DNA of 5,450 nt from an uncultured Oscillospiraceae bacterium (GCA_900552845.1 USBC01000127.1:1-5450); one strand, 5' to 3'; shown: positions 1 to 5,450, numbered from the stretch's first letter. Made by a program: numbers and translations. Notes: generated from the sequence alone by a model not told the origin.

Positions 1-62
1 TCACTACCGTAGCGGTACTGCTGGCTCGCATCTCCCGCTTCGTCACCTATTTCCGCCGTTAA
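1..62 (+). CDS. Possible C-terminal tail of an unidentified gene entering from the left (partial)
   Basis: Reading frame 3 is open from the left edge to a TAA at 60-62 and encodes a 19-residue tail, TTVAVLLARISRFVTYFRR. The codons are rich in G or C at the third position, like the recognised genes further right. The tail is hydrophobic and then basic, as in the last membrane helix or amphipathic end of a protein. A terminator-like hairpin with a T-run on this same strand begins about 60 bases downstream, which is what would follow the last gene of a transcript. The family cannot be recognised from so few residues. The opposite strand is also open here, so this call competes with the minus-strand frame covering 1-257. 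Confidence 0.3.
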   Translation, partial: TTVAVLLARISRFVTYFRR

Positions 63-257
63 CATCCGCATAAAATCATTCATAATCTTAACAGCCAGTT
101 TATTGGTGGTTTTGACAGCCCATAGCAAAGGTCCGTTTTGGCTTTTATGCCAAGACGGACTTTTGCATTTCAAACTAAAAAAAGCTCGGAAAGACCGTCT
201 GTTGAGGAATTCCTCTTCTGTTTCTTTCACGGAGAGATTTTTTGCTCTCTTTTTCAT
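1..257 (-). CDS. Possible hypothetical protein, N-terminal 85 codons (partial, doubtful)
   Basis: On the minus strand an ATG at 257-255 opens a frame that stays open to the window edge. It begins MKKRAKNLSVKETEEEFLNR, is charged and soluble-looking, and includes a possible amphipathic helix (NKLAVKIMNDFMRMLTAEIG). An in-frame stop lies about 40 bases upstream of the ATG, so this is the first usable start. The only ribosome-binding candidate is a weak AAAAGAAAG about 8 bases before the ATG. No promoter is evident upstream on this strand. Against the gene, the frame runs straight through an 18-base-pair hairpin (125-166) whose T-run favours termination on the plus strand. I recognise no family. 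It could be a real small gene of a mobile element or a chance open frame. Confidence 0.22.
   Translation of the reverse strand, partial: MKKRAKNLSVKETEEEFLNRRSFRAFFSLKCKSPSWHKSQNGPLLWAVKTTNKLAVKIMNDFMRMLTAEIGDEAGDASQQYRYGS
125..170 (+). terminator. Strong hairpin, probable intrinsic terminator of the left-hand transcript
   Basis: The arms at 125-142 and 149-166 pair over 18 positions, two of them G-U, around a six-base loop TTTTAT. The core GTCCGTTTTGGC / GCCAAGACGGAC is GC-rich, and TTTTGCATTT follows on the plus strand. The T-run is interrupted but is better on the plus than the minus strand. It fits as the end of a gene whose stop codon is at 60-62. Confidence 0.65.
204..215. repeat. 12-base perfect palindrome GAGGAATTCCTC
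   Basis: The sequence GAGGAATTCCTC equals its own reverse complement. It lies between the two terminator-like hairpins. It could be an operator half of something to the left, or chance; nothing else supports a function. Confidence 0.4.
231..254 (+). terminator. Weak second terminator-like hairpin
   Basis: GGAGAG (231-236) can pair with CTCTCT (245-250, one G-U pair) around an eight-base loop, and TTTTT (250-254) follows on the plus strand. The stem is only five to six pairs, so it would be a back-up terminator at best. It overlaps the first codons of the doubtful minus-strand frame. Confidence 0.3.
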
Positions 258-408
258 ATAGCAACTTTCTTTTAATTCATGGCAGAAAAATCAAGCTCCA
301 ACCAAATGTAAATCGCGGATTAGCATCTGTACTGCATATAACGCACGCGACCCTCCCAAAGAGTGTGCAATAATCAGACCAACACGGGGAAACCGCGTGA
401 ACAAGCCA

Positions 409-454
409 TTTCCGCAAATCCAAAATTTCTACATGACCAGCAAAATTGCGGAAA
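409..454. repeat. Inverted repeat TTTCCGCAA / TTGCGGAAA
   Basis: TTTCCGCAA at 409-417 is the exact reverse complement of TTGCGGAAA at 446-454, separated by 28 bases. The right arm overlaps the first AAAATTGCG direct repeat. The distance is long for a simple operator but would allow two dimers to bind, or a weak cruciform or hairpin. Confidence 0.5.
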
Positions 455-483
455 CTAAAAAACAGGGGTAAAATTGCGCAACT
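442..483 (+). repeat. Direct repeat AAAATTGCG(N)(A)AACT, two copies
   Basis: AAAATTGCG occurs at 442-450 and again at 470-478, a 28-base period. Each copy is followed by a similar tail (GAAACT at 451-456; CAACT at 479-483). The second copy contains the 8-base palindrome TTGCGCAA (474-481). Related words AATTGCG (553-559) and TTGCG (571-575) lie closer to the promoter. LytTR regulators bind direct repeats, but this period does not match the usual spacing of about two helical turns, so a role as the regulator's own site is only a guess. Confidence 0.45.
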
Positions 484-573
484 ACATATGTGTAAATGAG
501 CGTCATTTGGAACAGCCGTCTAAATACTTTTTTGTGAAAAGGATTGGTTTTCAATTGCGATAAGCGTGATTTG

Positions 574-583
574 CGTGTACACG
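574..583. repeat. 10-base palindrome CGTGTACACG upstream of the promoter
   Basis: CGTGTACACG is a perfect palindrome about 55-65 bases upstream of the predicted transcription start, where an activator site is often found. It directly follows the TTGCG word at 571-575. Binding by any protein is inference. Confidence 0.35.
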
Positions 584-604
584 TTGTCTGGTGAAAGAAC
601 GGCA

Positions 605-633
605 TGGAACAACTTGCACTGTTGTGATATAAT
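605..633 (+). promoter_or_regulatory. Extended -10 promoter of the regulator-kinase genes
   Basis: A perfect TATAAT at 628-633 is preceded by TG at 625-626, one base away, giving the extended -10 form TGATATAAT. The best -35 at the usual 17-base spacing is TGGAAC (605-610), a weak match to TTGACA, which is tolerated when the -10 is extended. The start of transcription would be near 640, leaving about 25 bases of leader before the ATG at 666. The 5-base arms ACAAC (609-613) and GTTGT (621-625) form a dyad inside the spacer, where a repressor could block polymerase. Confidence 0.7.
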
Positions 634-656
634 AATTTTGAATGAGATTGAAAGTT

Positions 657-662
657 GGTGAG
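657..662 (+). promoter_or_regulatory. Ribosome-binding site that decides the regulator start
   Basis: GGTGAG lies three bases before the ATG at 666 and matches the GGTGA part of the anti-Shine-Dalgarno complement. The alternative in-frame ATG at 642 has no such site and would sit almost at the predicted transcription start, so 666 is preferred. Confidence 0.7.
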
Positions 663-665
663 AAC

Positions 666-1364
666 ATGAAGTACAAAGTTGCGATCTGCGATGACGCCGA
701 TACGGACAGACAATATATTATGAACATGGTGCGTACTTGGGCTTTGTCCGCTGGACATGTGGTGCATATCGACGACTTCCCATCTGCCGAGAGCTTCCTG
801 TTCCACTATGCTGAGGAAAGCGACTATGACATTCTCCTACTGGATATTGAAATGGGCGCCATGGACGGCGTCACGATGGCAAAAGAGCTTCGCAAAAGCA
901 ACGACACAGTGCAGATCATTTTCATCACCGGCTACTCCGATTACATTTCAGAGGGCTACGAAGTGGCGGCGCTCCACTATCTGATGAAGCCGGTAAAGGA
1001 GGAAAAGCTCCGCTCGGTGTTGGACCGCGCTGCAGAGAAGCTGGCGAAGAACGAACGGGTTTTGAATTTCGAGGTCAGCGGCGAAATGGTGCGTATGCCG
1101 ATCTATCAAATCCGCTATGCAGATGTGCTTGGCAACTATGTGACTGTTCATGCGCTGGCAGATGTGACAGTGAAAATGACATTGGGAGAGCTTGAAAAGC
1201 AGCTTGATGAGCGGTTTTACCGTGTGGGGCGTTCTGTGCTCGTAAATCTGACGCAGATCAGTCGTGTCACCAAGACGGAGATCCGGCTAAGTGACGGAAC
1301 AGGTATTCCGCTGCCGCGGGGCGCATATGAGGGCGTCAACCGGGCGATTATCAACATGAGGTAA
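666..1364 (+). CDS. LytTR-family DNA-binding response regulator
   Basis: This is a cytoplasmic transcription regulator of the AgrA/VirR/LytR type, 232 residues long, which is normal for the family. Residues 1-120 are a receiver domain: the acidic pair D9-D10, the phosphoacceptor D60 in LLLDIEMGAMDG, T88 in FITGY, and the switch lysine K108 in MKPV are all present. Residues about 132-230 are a LytTR domain, seen in IRYADVLGNYVTVH and FYRVGRSVLVNLTQISRV, near the C-terminus as usual. The chosen start (MKYKVAICDDA) matches typical family beginnings; a longer frame from 642 adds only eight unlikely residues. It is followed after five bases by a histidine kinase, its obvious partner, so the pair is probably co-translated. 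Phosphorylation should promote binding to direct repeats upstream of target promoters, likely including the ABC genes downstream (inference). No key residue is missing. Confidence 0.96.
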   Translation: MKYKVAICDDADTDRQYIMNMVRTWALSAGHVVHIDDFPSAESFLFHYAEESDYDILLLDIEMGAMDGVTMAKELRKSNDTVQIIFITGYSDYISEGYEVAALHYLMKPVKEEKLRSVLDRAAEKLAKNERVLNFEVSGEMVRMPIYQIRYADVLGNYVTVHALADVTVKMTLGELEKQLDERFYRVGRSVLVNLTQISRVTKTEIRLSDGTGIPLPRGAYEGVNRAIINMR

Positions 1365-1369
1365 GGCAT

Positions 1370-2032
1370 ATGGGCTTGTTTTCAAAGAAGATCGAAAAGC
1401 AGATCGCCTCCTACCAGCAGGAGCTGATCGAAACACATTACCGGGAAGTGGATAATATGTACCGCCAGATCCGCGGCTGGCGGCACGACTATCGAAATCA
1501 TATCCAGACCATGAAGGCCTATGCCGCTGCGCAGGACTGGGATTCCGTCAAAAACTATCTGGATCTGCTGGATACTGACCTGCAAACTGTGGACACGGTC
1601 ATCAAGACCGGCAATCCCATGACCGATGCCATTCTCAATTCCAAAATCTCGCTTGCAAAGGCGAAGGGCATTGAAGTTGTGGCTGATGCGCACATTCCCG
1701 TCAAGCTGAAGTCCTCGGAAATTGATCTCTGCTGCATTCTCGGAAATCTCTTTGACAATGCCATCGAAGCCAGCATGAAGCTGCCGGAGGATCAACGCCT
1801 TATCCGGGTGTATATGGATATGAAAAATACGCAGCTCTACATTTCCTTCACCAATTTTACCGCCGGAAATAAGCTGCCGAAGGAGGGCAAGCTGTTCCGC
1901 AGCACCAAGGGCGAAGGTCATGGCTTCGGACTCGTGCGCATCGATGCCATCGTGGAGCGGCTGGACGGATATATCAGCCGCAACAGCGAGGACGGTGCGT
2001 TCACCACCGAAATACTGCTTCCGCAGGTATGA
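1370..2032 (+). CDS. Soluble GHKL-type sensor histidine kinase lacking a membrane sensor domain
   Basis: This 220-residue kinase should phosphorylate the adjacent LytTR regulator. Residues 1-38 are charged and helical, probably a coiled coil. The dimerisation/phosphoacceptor helix follows, with H39 in RGWRHDYRNHI. The ATPase domain (about 115-220, HATPase_c_5/GHKL like AgrC and VirS) shows the N box LGNLFDNAIEAS (N126, N130) and the G box GHGFGL (183-188). AgrC-type kinases usually carry several N-terminal membrane helices and exceed 400 residues; none are present here. This is not obvious decay: the ATG follows a GAGGTAAGG ribosome-binding site (1358-1366) that overlaps the regulator's stop codon, implying translational coupling. 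The signal must come from the cytoplasm or a partner protein, possibly the downstream transporter (inference). A terminator-like hairpin lies just after the gene. Confidence 0.95.
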   Translation: MGLFSKKIEKQIASYQQELIETHYREVDNMYRQIRGWRHDYRNHIQTMKAYAAAQDWDSVKNYLDLLDTDLQTVDTVIKTGNPMTDAILNSKISLAKAKGIEVVADAHIPVKLKSSEIDLCCILGNLFDNAIEASMKLPEDQRLIRVYMDMKNTQLYISFTNFTAGNKLPKEGKLFRSTKGEGHGFGLVRIDAIVERLDGYISRNSEDGAFTTEILLPQV

Positions 2033-2044
2033 GAATTGCAATTC
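2033..2044. repeat. 12-base perfect palindrome GAATTGCAATTC
   Basis: GAATTGCAATTC begins right after the kinase stop codon. It contains AATTGC in both orientations, the same core as the words at 444-450, 472-478 and 553-559 upstream of the regulator. It may be a shared operator ahead of the transporter genes, or coincidence in AT-rich DNA. Confidence 0.4.
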
Positions 2045-2063
2045 ATCACCCAAAAACAGCGAT

Positions 2064-2097
2064 TCGTCCCCGAAATCAACCGGGGACGATTTGTTTC
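2064..2097 (+). terminator. Intrinsic terminator or attenuator between kinase and transporter genes
   Basis: TCGTCCCCG (2064-2072) pairs perfectly with CGGGGACGA (2081-2089) around the eight-base loop AAATCAAC, and TTTGTTTC follows. The GC-rich stem and T-rich tail fit an intrinsic terminator. It ends about 30 bases before the ATG of the first ABC gene, so it would either separate two transcripts or set how much transcription reads through into the transporter. No clear antiterminator arm and no strong promoter is visible after it. An extended -10-like TGCTATGCT (2098-2106) exists, but its start point would fall inside the ribosome-binding site. Confidence 0.7.
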
Positions 2098-2127
2098 TGC
2101 TATGCTATGCTCGTGAGGTGAGGCAAA

Positions 2128-3936
2128 ATGAAAACCAAAGAAAAGCCCAAACATAACACCCTTCAAAATGTCGGGTGGATGGTAAATATCGCATGGAAGA
2201 ACGGAAAACGAACGCTCCTGTTCTGCCTGCTGACCGCTGCACTGGAGGTCCTTCTGAATTTGGTGCAGCTATACATTGCGCCGGAGGTTCTTGCCAAGGT
2301 GGAGCAGCGGGTGCCCGTACGGGAACTGCTGGTGACCATCGGCATATTCACTGCCGCATTGTTCCTGATTCAGGGCTTTAAGGAGTATATCAAGCAAAAT
2401 ACGCTGTCTCCACGTATAGATGTCCGCTCCGCGATCGTCGGAATGATTGCGAATAAGTCCATCTGCACCTCGTATCCCAACACGCTGGAGGAGAACTTTG
2501 TAAAGCTCCGTGAAAAAGCACACTTCTCCTGCAGCGGAAACGATCAAGCTGCAGAGCACATTTGGGAAACACTGACGATGCTTCTCAAGAATGTGGGCGG
2601 TCTGCTGGTGTACCTGACGATTCTCTCCCGCATCGACACGGTGCTTCTGCTGGTGGTCATTGCGACCTGCGTGACCGGCTTTCTTGTTTCCCGATCCGCA
2701 AACAACTGGCATTATCGGCACCGGGAGGAGGAAGAAACCTATTTTCAGAAGAGTCACTACATTCGCACCAAAGCAGAATCGGTGGAGTTTGCAAAAGATA
2801 TCCGTATCTTCGGGCTTCAAAACTGGCTGTCGGAATTATTGGATCAGGTTCATAATCTATATCTGGATTTCAGCCTGCGGTATGAACGGGTGGCGGTGCT
2901 GGCAGACATTACGGAGGCGGTGCTGACCATGGTCCGCAACGGTATCGCCTATGTATATCTGATCCGCATGGCGCTCAATGACGGCCTGCGTGTTTCCGAG
3001 TTCCTGCTGTACTTCACGGCGGTCTCCACATTTACCGAGTGGGTCATGGGTATTCTTCGAGAGATGAGTACATTGCAGAAGGAAAGCCTTGATATTTCCC
3101 GCATTCGTGAGTTTTTGGACTATCCGGAGCCTTTTAAATTTGAAAGCGGGGAAGAAATACCAAAAGCGGAAAGCTACGAGCTGAAGCTGAAAAATGTTTC
3201 CTTCCGTTATCCGGGTGCAGCTGCCGATACCATTCACGATCTGAGCCTGACCGTGCATCAGGGAGAAAAGCTTGCGATCGTGGGCTTGAACGGCGCCGGC
3301 AAGACGACTCTTGTGAAGCTGCTGTGTGGGCTGTTGGATCCCACGCAGGGTGCGGTGCTGCTCAATGGGAAGGATATCCGGGCGTTTGACCGCAAGAAGT
3401 ATTACGCGCTGTTCAGCGCCGTCTTTCAGGAGTTCTCCGTGCTGGATGTGACCATTGCGGAGCAGATTGCCCAGACAGCGGAGAATATCGACTATGACCG
3501 GATCACAGACTGCGTGGAGAAGGCCGGATTGACCTCCATGATAGAGAAGCTGCCAGAGGGCTTGCAGACACACATGGGGCGGGAGGTCTATCTGGACGGC
3601 GTACTGTTTTCCGGCGGCCAGATGCAGCGGCTGATGCTGGCGCGGGCGCTGTATAAAAACGGGCCGATCCTGCTGCTGGACGAACCCACCGCTGCGCTTG
3701 ATCCCATTGCCGAAAATGACATCTATATGAAATATAACGATATGACCGCGGGCAAGACCTCTGTGTTTATCTCTCACCGGTTGGCGTCCACCCGCTTCTG
3801 TGACCGCATCATCTTTATTGCAGACGGGAATATCGCAGAGGAAGGCACCCATGAGAGCCTGTTGGCACGGGGCGGGGCGTATGCAAAGCTCTTTGAAGTC
3901 CAAAGCCGCTATTATCAGGAAGGGAAGGCGTTCTGA
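2128..3936 (+). CDS. ABC exporter half-transporter, permease fused to ATP-binding domain (first subunit)
   Basis: The 602-residue protein has the usual length of an MdlB/MsbA-type (COG1132) exporter subunit. Six membrane helices are likely in residues about 28-310 (near 28-50, 66-84, 150-168, 170-188, 255-280, 285-305). A cytoplasmic stretch carries FAKDIRIFG (221-229), a coupling-helix-like motif common in this clade. The ATPase domain (about 350-595) is complete: Walker A GLNGAGKT (386-393), Q-loop Q434, signature FSGGQ (494-498, usually LSGGQ), Walker B ILLLDE with catalytic E519, D-loop AALD and H-loop H550. No N-terminal C39 peptidase domain is present, so it should not cleave leader peptides itself. 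AGGTGAGG (2116-2123) is a strong ribosome-binding site that fixes the start. The next gene begins two bases after its stop and encodes a similar protein, so a heterodimeric exporter is likely. The substrate is unknown. Confidence 0.96.
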   Translation: MKTKEKPKHNTLQNVGWMVNIAWKNGKRTLLFCLLTAALEVLLNLVQLYIAPEVLAKVEQRVPVRELLVTIGIFTAALFLIQGFKEYIKQNTLSPRIDVRSAIVGMIANKSICTSYPNTLEENFVKLREKAHFSCSGNDQAAEHIWETLTMLLKNVGGLLVYLTILSRIDTVLLLVVIATCVTGFLVSRSANNWHYRHREEEETYFQKSHYIRTKAESVEFAKDIRIFGLQNWLSELLDQVHNLYLDFSLRYERVAVLADITEAVLTMVRNGIAYVYLIRMALNDGLRVSEFLLYFTAVSTFTEWVMGILREMSTLQKESLDISRIREFLDYPEPFKFESGEEIPKAESYELKLKNVSFRYPGAAADTIHDLSLTVHQGEKLAIVGLNGAGKTTLVKLLCGLLDPTQGAVLLNGKDIRAFDRKKYYALFSAVFQEFSVLDVTIAEQIAQTAENIDYDRITDCVEKAGLTSMIEKLPEGLQTHMGREVYLDGVLFSGGQMQRLMLARALYKNGPILLLDEPTAALDPIAENDIYMKYNDMTAGKTSVFISHRLASTRFCDRIIFIADGNIAEEGTHESLLARGGAYAKLFEVQSRYYQEGKAF

Positions 3937-3938
3937 AT

Positions 3939-5450
3939 ATGAAGGAAAAAGTAACGATGCGCCGTGCCGCTGCAACGCATCTGCGCGCCATCAAGGAACT
4001 GCATAGTGTAACGCCGCGGTTTTTCCCGGTTTTGACCCTGTACTGCCTGTTCGGTGCAATTACACCTTATGTGACCGTTTTCTTCTCGGCAAGGATTCTG
4101 ACGGAGCTGGCAACGCTGCGCCGTGCGGAGATCCTTTGGCGGTGGGTGCTGGCGGGGGTGCTGTGCGTGGGACTTGCGGCGATCGGAAAAGCACTTCTCT
4201 ATCGGCGCTATAATACGCTGCTGGAGGATCTATACGGGCGCAAGGATATGCTCTTTGTCAATAAAATGTTCCGCATGGATTATTCAGAGCTGGACAAGCA
4301 GGAAAATCATGACCTTCGTGAGCAGATCAAGCAAAATGAGAATTGGTCGAGCTGGGGGCTCATGCGCGTTCATGAGATCTATTCCGGCACAGTGACCGGT
4401 ATTCTTGGTTTATTCAGCGGTGCGGCACTGACTGTTAGCCTGTTTACCGCCCCCGTGCCAAGCAGCGCCGGCTGGCTGGTCGTGCTGAATAATCCAATTT
4501 TTGTTCTTGTTCTGGCTTTCGGGATCCTGGTCATCAGCGTCCTTGCCGGTCGGCTCAGCGCCGGTGCGGTGCAGTGTTGGGGGGATTTTTCGGAGGAAGC
4601 GACCTTCGCAAACCGGAAGTTCAGCCATTTCGGATTTATAGGTCAGGATAAGCGGCGCGCCATCGACATTCGCATGAACGACCAGCAGCGGCTGGTCCGC
4701 GCCTACTTGAGCGGCGGCTCCGTTTTCGGCGCCCACGGTGCTTTTGCAAAGCTTGCAAGGGGGAAATTGGGCGTTTATTCCAGCTTGGGCGTTTGTATCA
4801 CAACGCTCACGACCGGTATGATCTACCTGTTCACCTGCTTAAAAGCGCTGGGCGGCGCATTTGATGTGGGAAGCTGCACCCAGTATATCGGTGCGGCCAC
4901 GGCGATGGTCGCCAATGTGTTTGCGCTCACCGATATGGTCGGCGTTCTGAAGACCAACACATCGTACCTGGAAAAGACCTTTGCGTTTTTAGATATTCCC
5001 AATACAATGTATCAGGGTAGTCTTACCACCGAAAAACGCTCCGATCGGCGCTATGATGTGGAGTTCAAGGATGTCTCCTTCCGTTATCCCGGCTCAGATA
5101 TTTGGGCGCTGCGCCATGTGAATATACGGTTCAAGGTTGGCAGGCGCCTTGCCATTGTAGGTGAAAACGGCAGCGGCAAGACCACCTTCATTAAGCTCCT
5201 ATGCCGCCTGTACGACCCGCAGGAGGGGCAGATCCTGCTCAATGGCATTGATGTCCGTAAGTACCGCTATGACGACTACATGCGCATCTTCTCCGTTGTC
5301 TTTCAGGATTTTCAACTTATTTGTCAGCCTTTGGGCAACAATGTGGCGGGCAGCATGGTTTATGACCACACCCGGGCAAAAAGGGCATTGATTGATGCAG
5401 GATTTGGAGACCGACTGGCAACGATGGAAAAGGGATTGGACACCGTGCTT
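3939..5450 (+). CDS. ABC exporter half-transporter, second subunit (partial, cut by window end)
   Basis: The frame is open for 504 codons to the last base; about 90-100 residues of a typical 600-residue subunit are missing. Membrane helices are likely near residues 27-54, 66-88, 150-172, 179-206, 276-302 and 312-336. A cytoplasmic RRAIDIRMN (239-247) parallels the KDIRIFG motif of the first subunit. The ATPase domain begins near 373 and shows Walker A GENGSGKT (408-415) and Q-loop Q456 in VVFQDFQL. The signature, Walker B and H-loop lie beyond the window, so whether this site is catalytically normal cannot be judged. The ATG at 3939 is two bases after the preceding stop, with AGGAAGGGAAGG (3917-3928) inside the upstream gene as its ribosome-binding site, so translation is coupled. 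An in-frame ATG at 3957, with AAGGA at 3943-3947, is an alternative start. It is probably the partner of the preceding ABC subunit. Confidence 0.95.
   Translation, partial: MKEKVTMRRAAATHLRAIKELHSVTPRFFPVLTLYCLFGAITPYVTVFFSARILTELATLRRAEILWRWVLAGVLCVGLAAIGKALLYRRYNTLLEDLYGRKDMLFVNKMFRMDYSELDKQENHDLREQIKQNENWSSWGLMRVHEIYSGTVTGILGLFSGAALTVSLFTAPVPSSAGWLVVLNNPIFVLVLAFGILVISVLAGRLSAGAVQCWGDFSEEATFANRKFSHFGFIGQDKRRAIDIRMNDQQRLVRAYLSGGSVFGAHGAFAKLARGKLGVYSSLGVCITTLTTGMIYLFTCLKALGGAFDVGSCTQYIGAATAMVANVFALTDMVGVLKTNTSYLEKTFAFLDIPNTMYQGSLTTEKRSDRRYDVEFKDVSFRYPGSDIWALRHVNIRFKVGRRLAIVGENGSGKTTFIKLLCRLYDPQEGQILLNGIDVRKYRYDDYMRIFSVVFQDFQLICQPLGNNVAGSMVYDHTRAKRALIDAGFGDRLATMEKGLDTVL

Larger units (their letters stand above)
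258..604. other. Gene-poor AT-rich intergenic region with short repeats
   Basis: No open frame here has a credible start, Shine-Dalgarno site and family likeness. Plus frame 1 is stop-free from 262 to the TAA at 469-471, but its only late ATG (433) leaves 12 codons and has no ribosome-binding site. The minus strand holds a 45-codon stretch between stops (about 428-293) that contains the residues HSLGG, with no start signal. The region could be a degenerated gene or simply regulatory DNA. It contains repeated TTGCG and AAAATTGCG words, an inverted repeat (409-417 / 446-454) and a 10-base palindrome (574-583), listed separately. Confidence 0.6.

Noticed and set aside
279..311. 10-codon micro-ORF (MAEKSSSNQM)
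   Set aside because: It is too short and has no ribosome-binding site in the pyrimidine-rich sequence before it.
433..471. 12-codon micro-ORF beginning ATG ACC AGC
   Set aside because: There is no Shine-Dalgarno site, no promoter is positioned for it, and its upstream frame is open without a start, so nothing suggests translation.
409..575. CRISPR-like interpretation of the repeated TTGCG/AAAATTGCG words
   Set aside because: The repeats are only 5-9 bases, unevenly spaced and in mixed orientation, with no repeat of 24 bases or more and no cas genes.
642..665. Longer start for the response regulator at ATG 642
   Set aside because: It adds eight residues not typical of the family, lacks a ribosome-binding site and lies at the predicted transcription start, while the ATG at 666 has GGTGAG in front and gives the standard MKYKVAICDD beginning.
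429..806. 125-codon minus-strand open frame overlapping the promoter and regulator start
   Set aside because: It covers a clear promoter and the first part of a well-supported gene, shows no family motif and has no convincing start signal.
1382..2053. 223-codon minus-strand open frame opposite the kinase gene
   Set aside because: It is antisense to intact kinase motifs, has no ribosome-binding site, and its apparent coding potential mirrors the codon use of the plus-strand gene.
2857..3975. 372-codon minus-strand open frame opposite the first ABC gene
   Set aside because: It lies fully antisense to conserved ATPase motifs and is best explained by codon bias of the real gene; its translation is rich in H, Q and R with no domain.
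4410..4736. 108-codon minus-strand open frame inside the second ABC gene
   Set aside because: It is antisense to the membrane domain of a continuous, well-supported gene and has no recognisable features.

Overview
The window looks like chromosomal or mobile-element DNA of a gut-type Firmicute (class Clostridia, perhaps Oscillospiraceae or Lachnospiraceae). This is inferred from the LytTR regulator plus GHKL kinase pairing, AGGTGAGG-like Shine-Dalgarno sites, tight gene packing, and a moderate-GC coding region next to a visibly more AT-rich intergenic region. No genus can be assigned from the sequence alone.

Layout, left to right: (1) 1-257 is an ambiguous edge. A short plus-strand reading frame runs in from the left and stops at 60-62. 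It is followed by a long hairpin (125-166) that looks like an intrinsic terminator and a weaker one (231-254). On the opposite strand an 85-codon open frame starts at 257 and leaves the window. Both readings probably cannot be right. (2) 258-665 is a non-coding or degenerate region with no convincing gene. It carries short repeated words (TTGCG, AAAATTGCG), inverted repeats and palindromes, and ends in an extended -10 promoter. (3) 666-1364 encodes a LytTR response regulator and 1370-2032 a GHKL histidine kinase with no membrane sensor domain. (4) 2033-2127 is a 95-base gap with a 12-base palindrome and a terminator-like hairpin that could act as an attenuator. (5) 2128-3936 encodes a full-length ABC exporter half-transporter (membrane domain plus ATPase). 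(6) 3939-5450 encodes a second half-transporter, cut by the window edge inside its ATPase domain before the signature motif.

Proposed working model (inference): the kinase and LytTR regulator form a two-component system that controls the two adjacent ABC genes. The ABC proteins most likely pair as a heterodimeric exporter of the MdlB/MsbA type (COG1132). The kinase has no visible sensor, so its input must come from the cytoplasm or from a partner protein, and the transporter next door is an obvious candidate. No substrate peptide, modification enzyme or peptidase domain is visible, so the cargo is unknown. The layout resembles peptide-export or antimicrobial-resistance loci, but the sequence does not prove that role.
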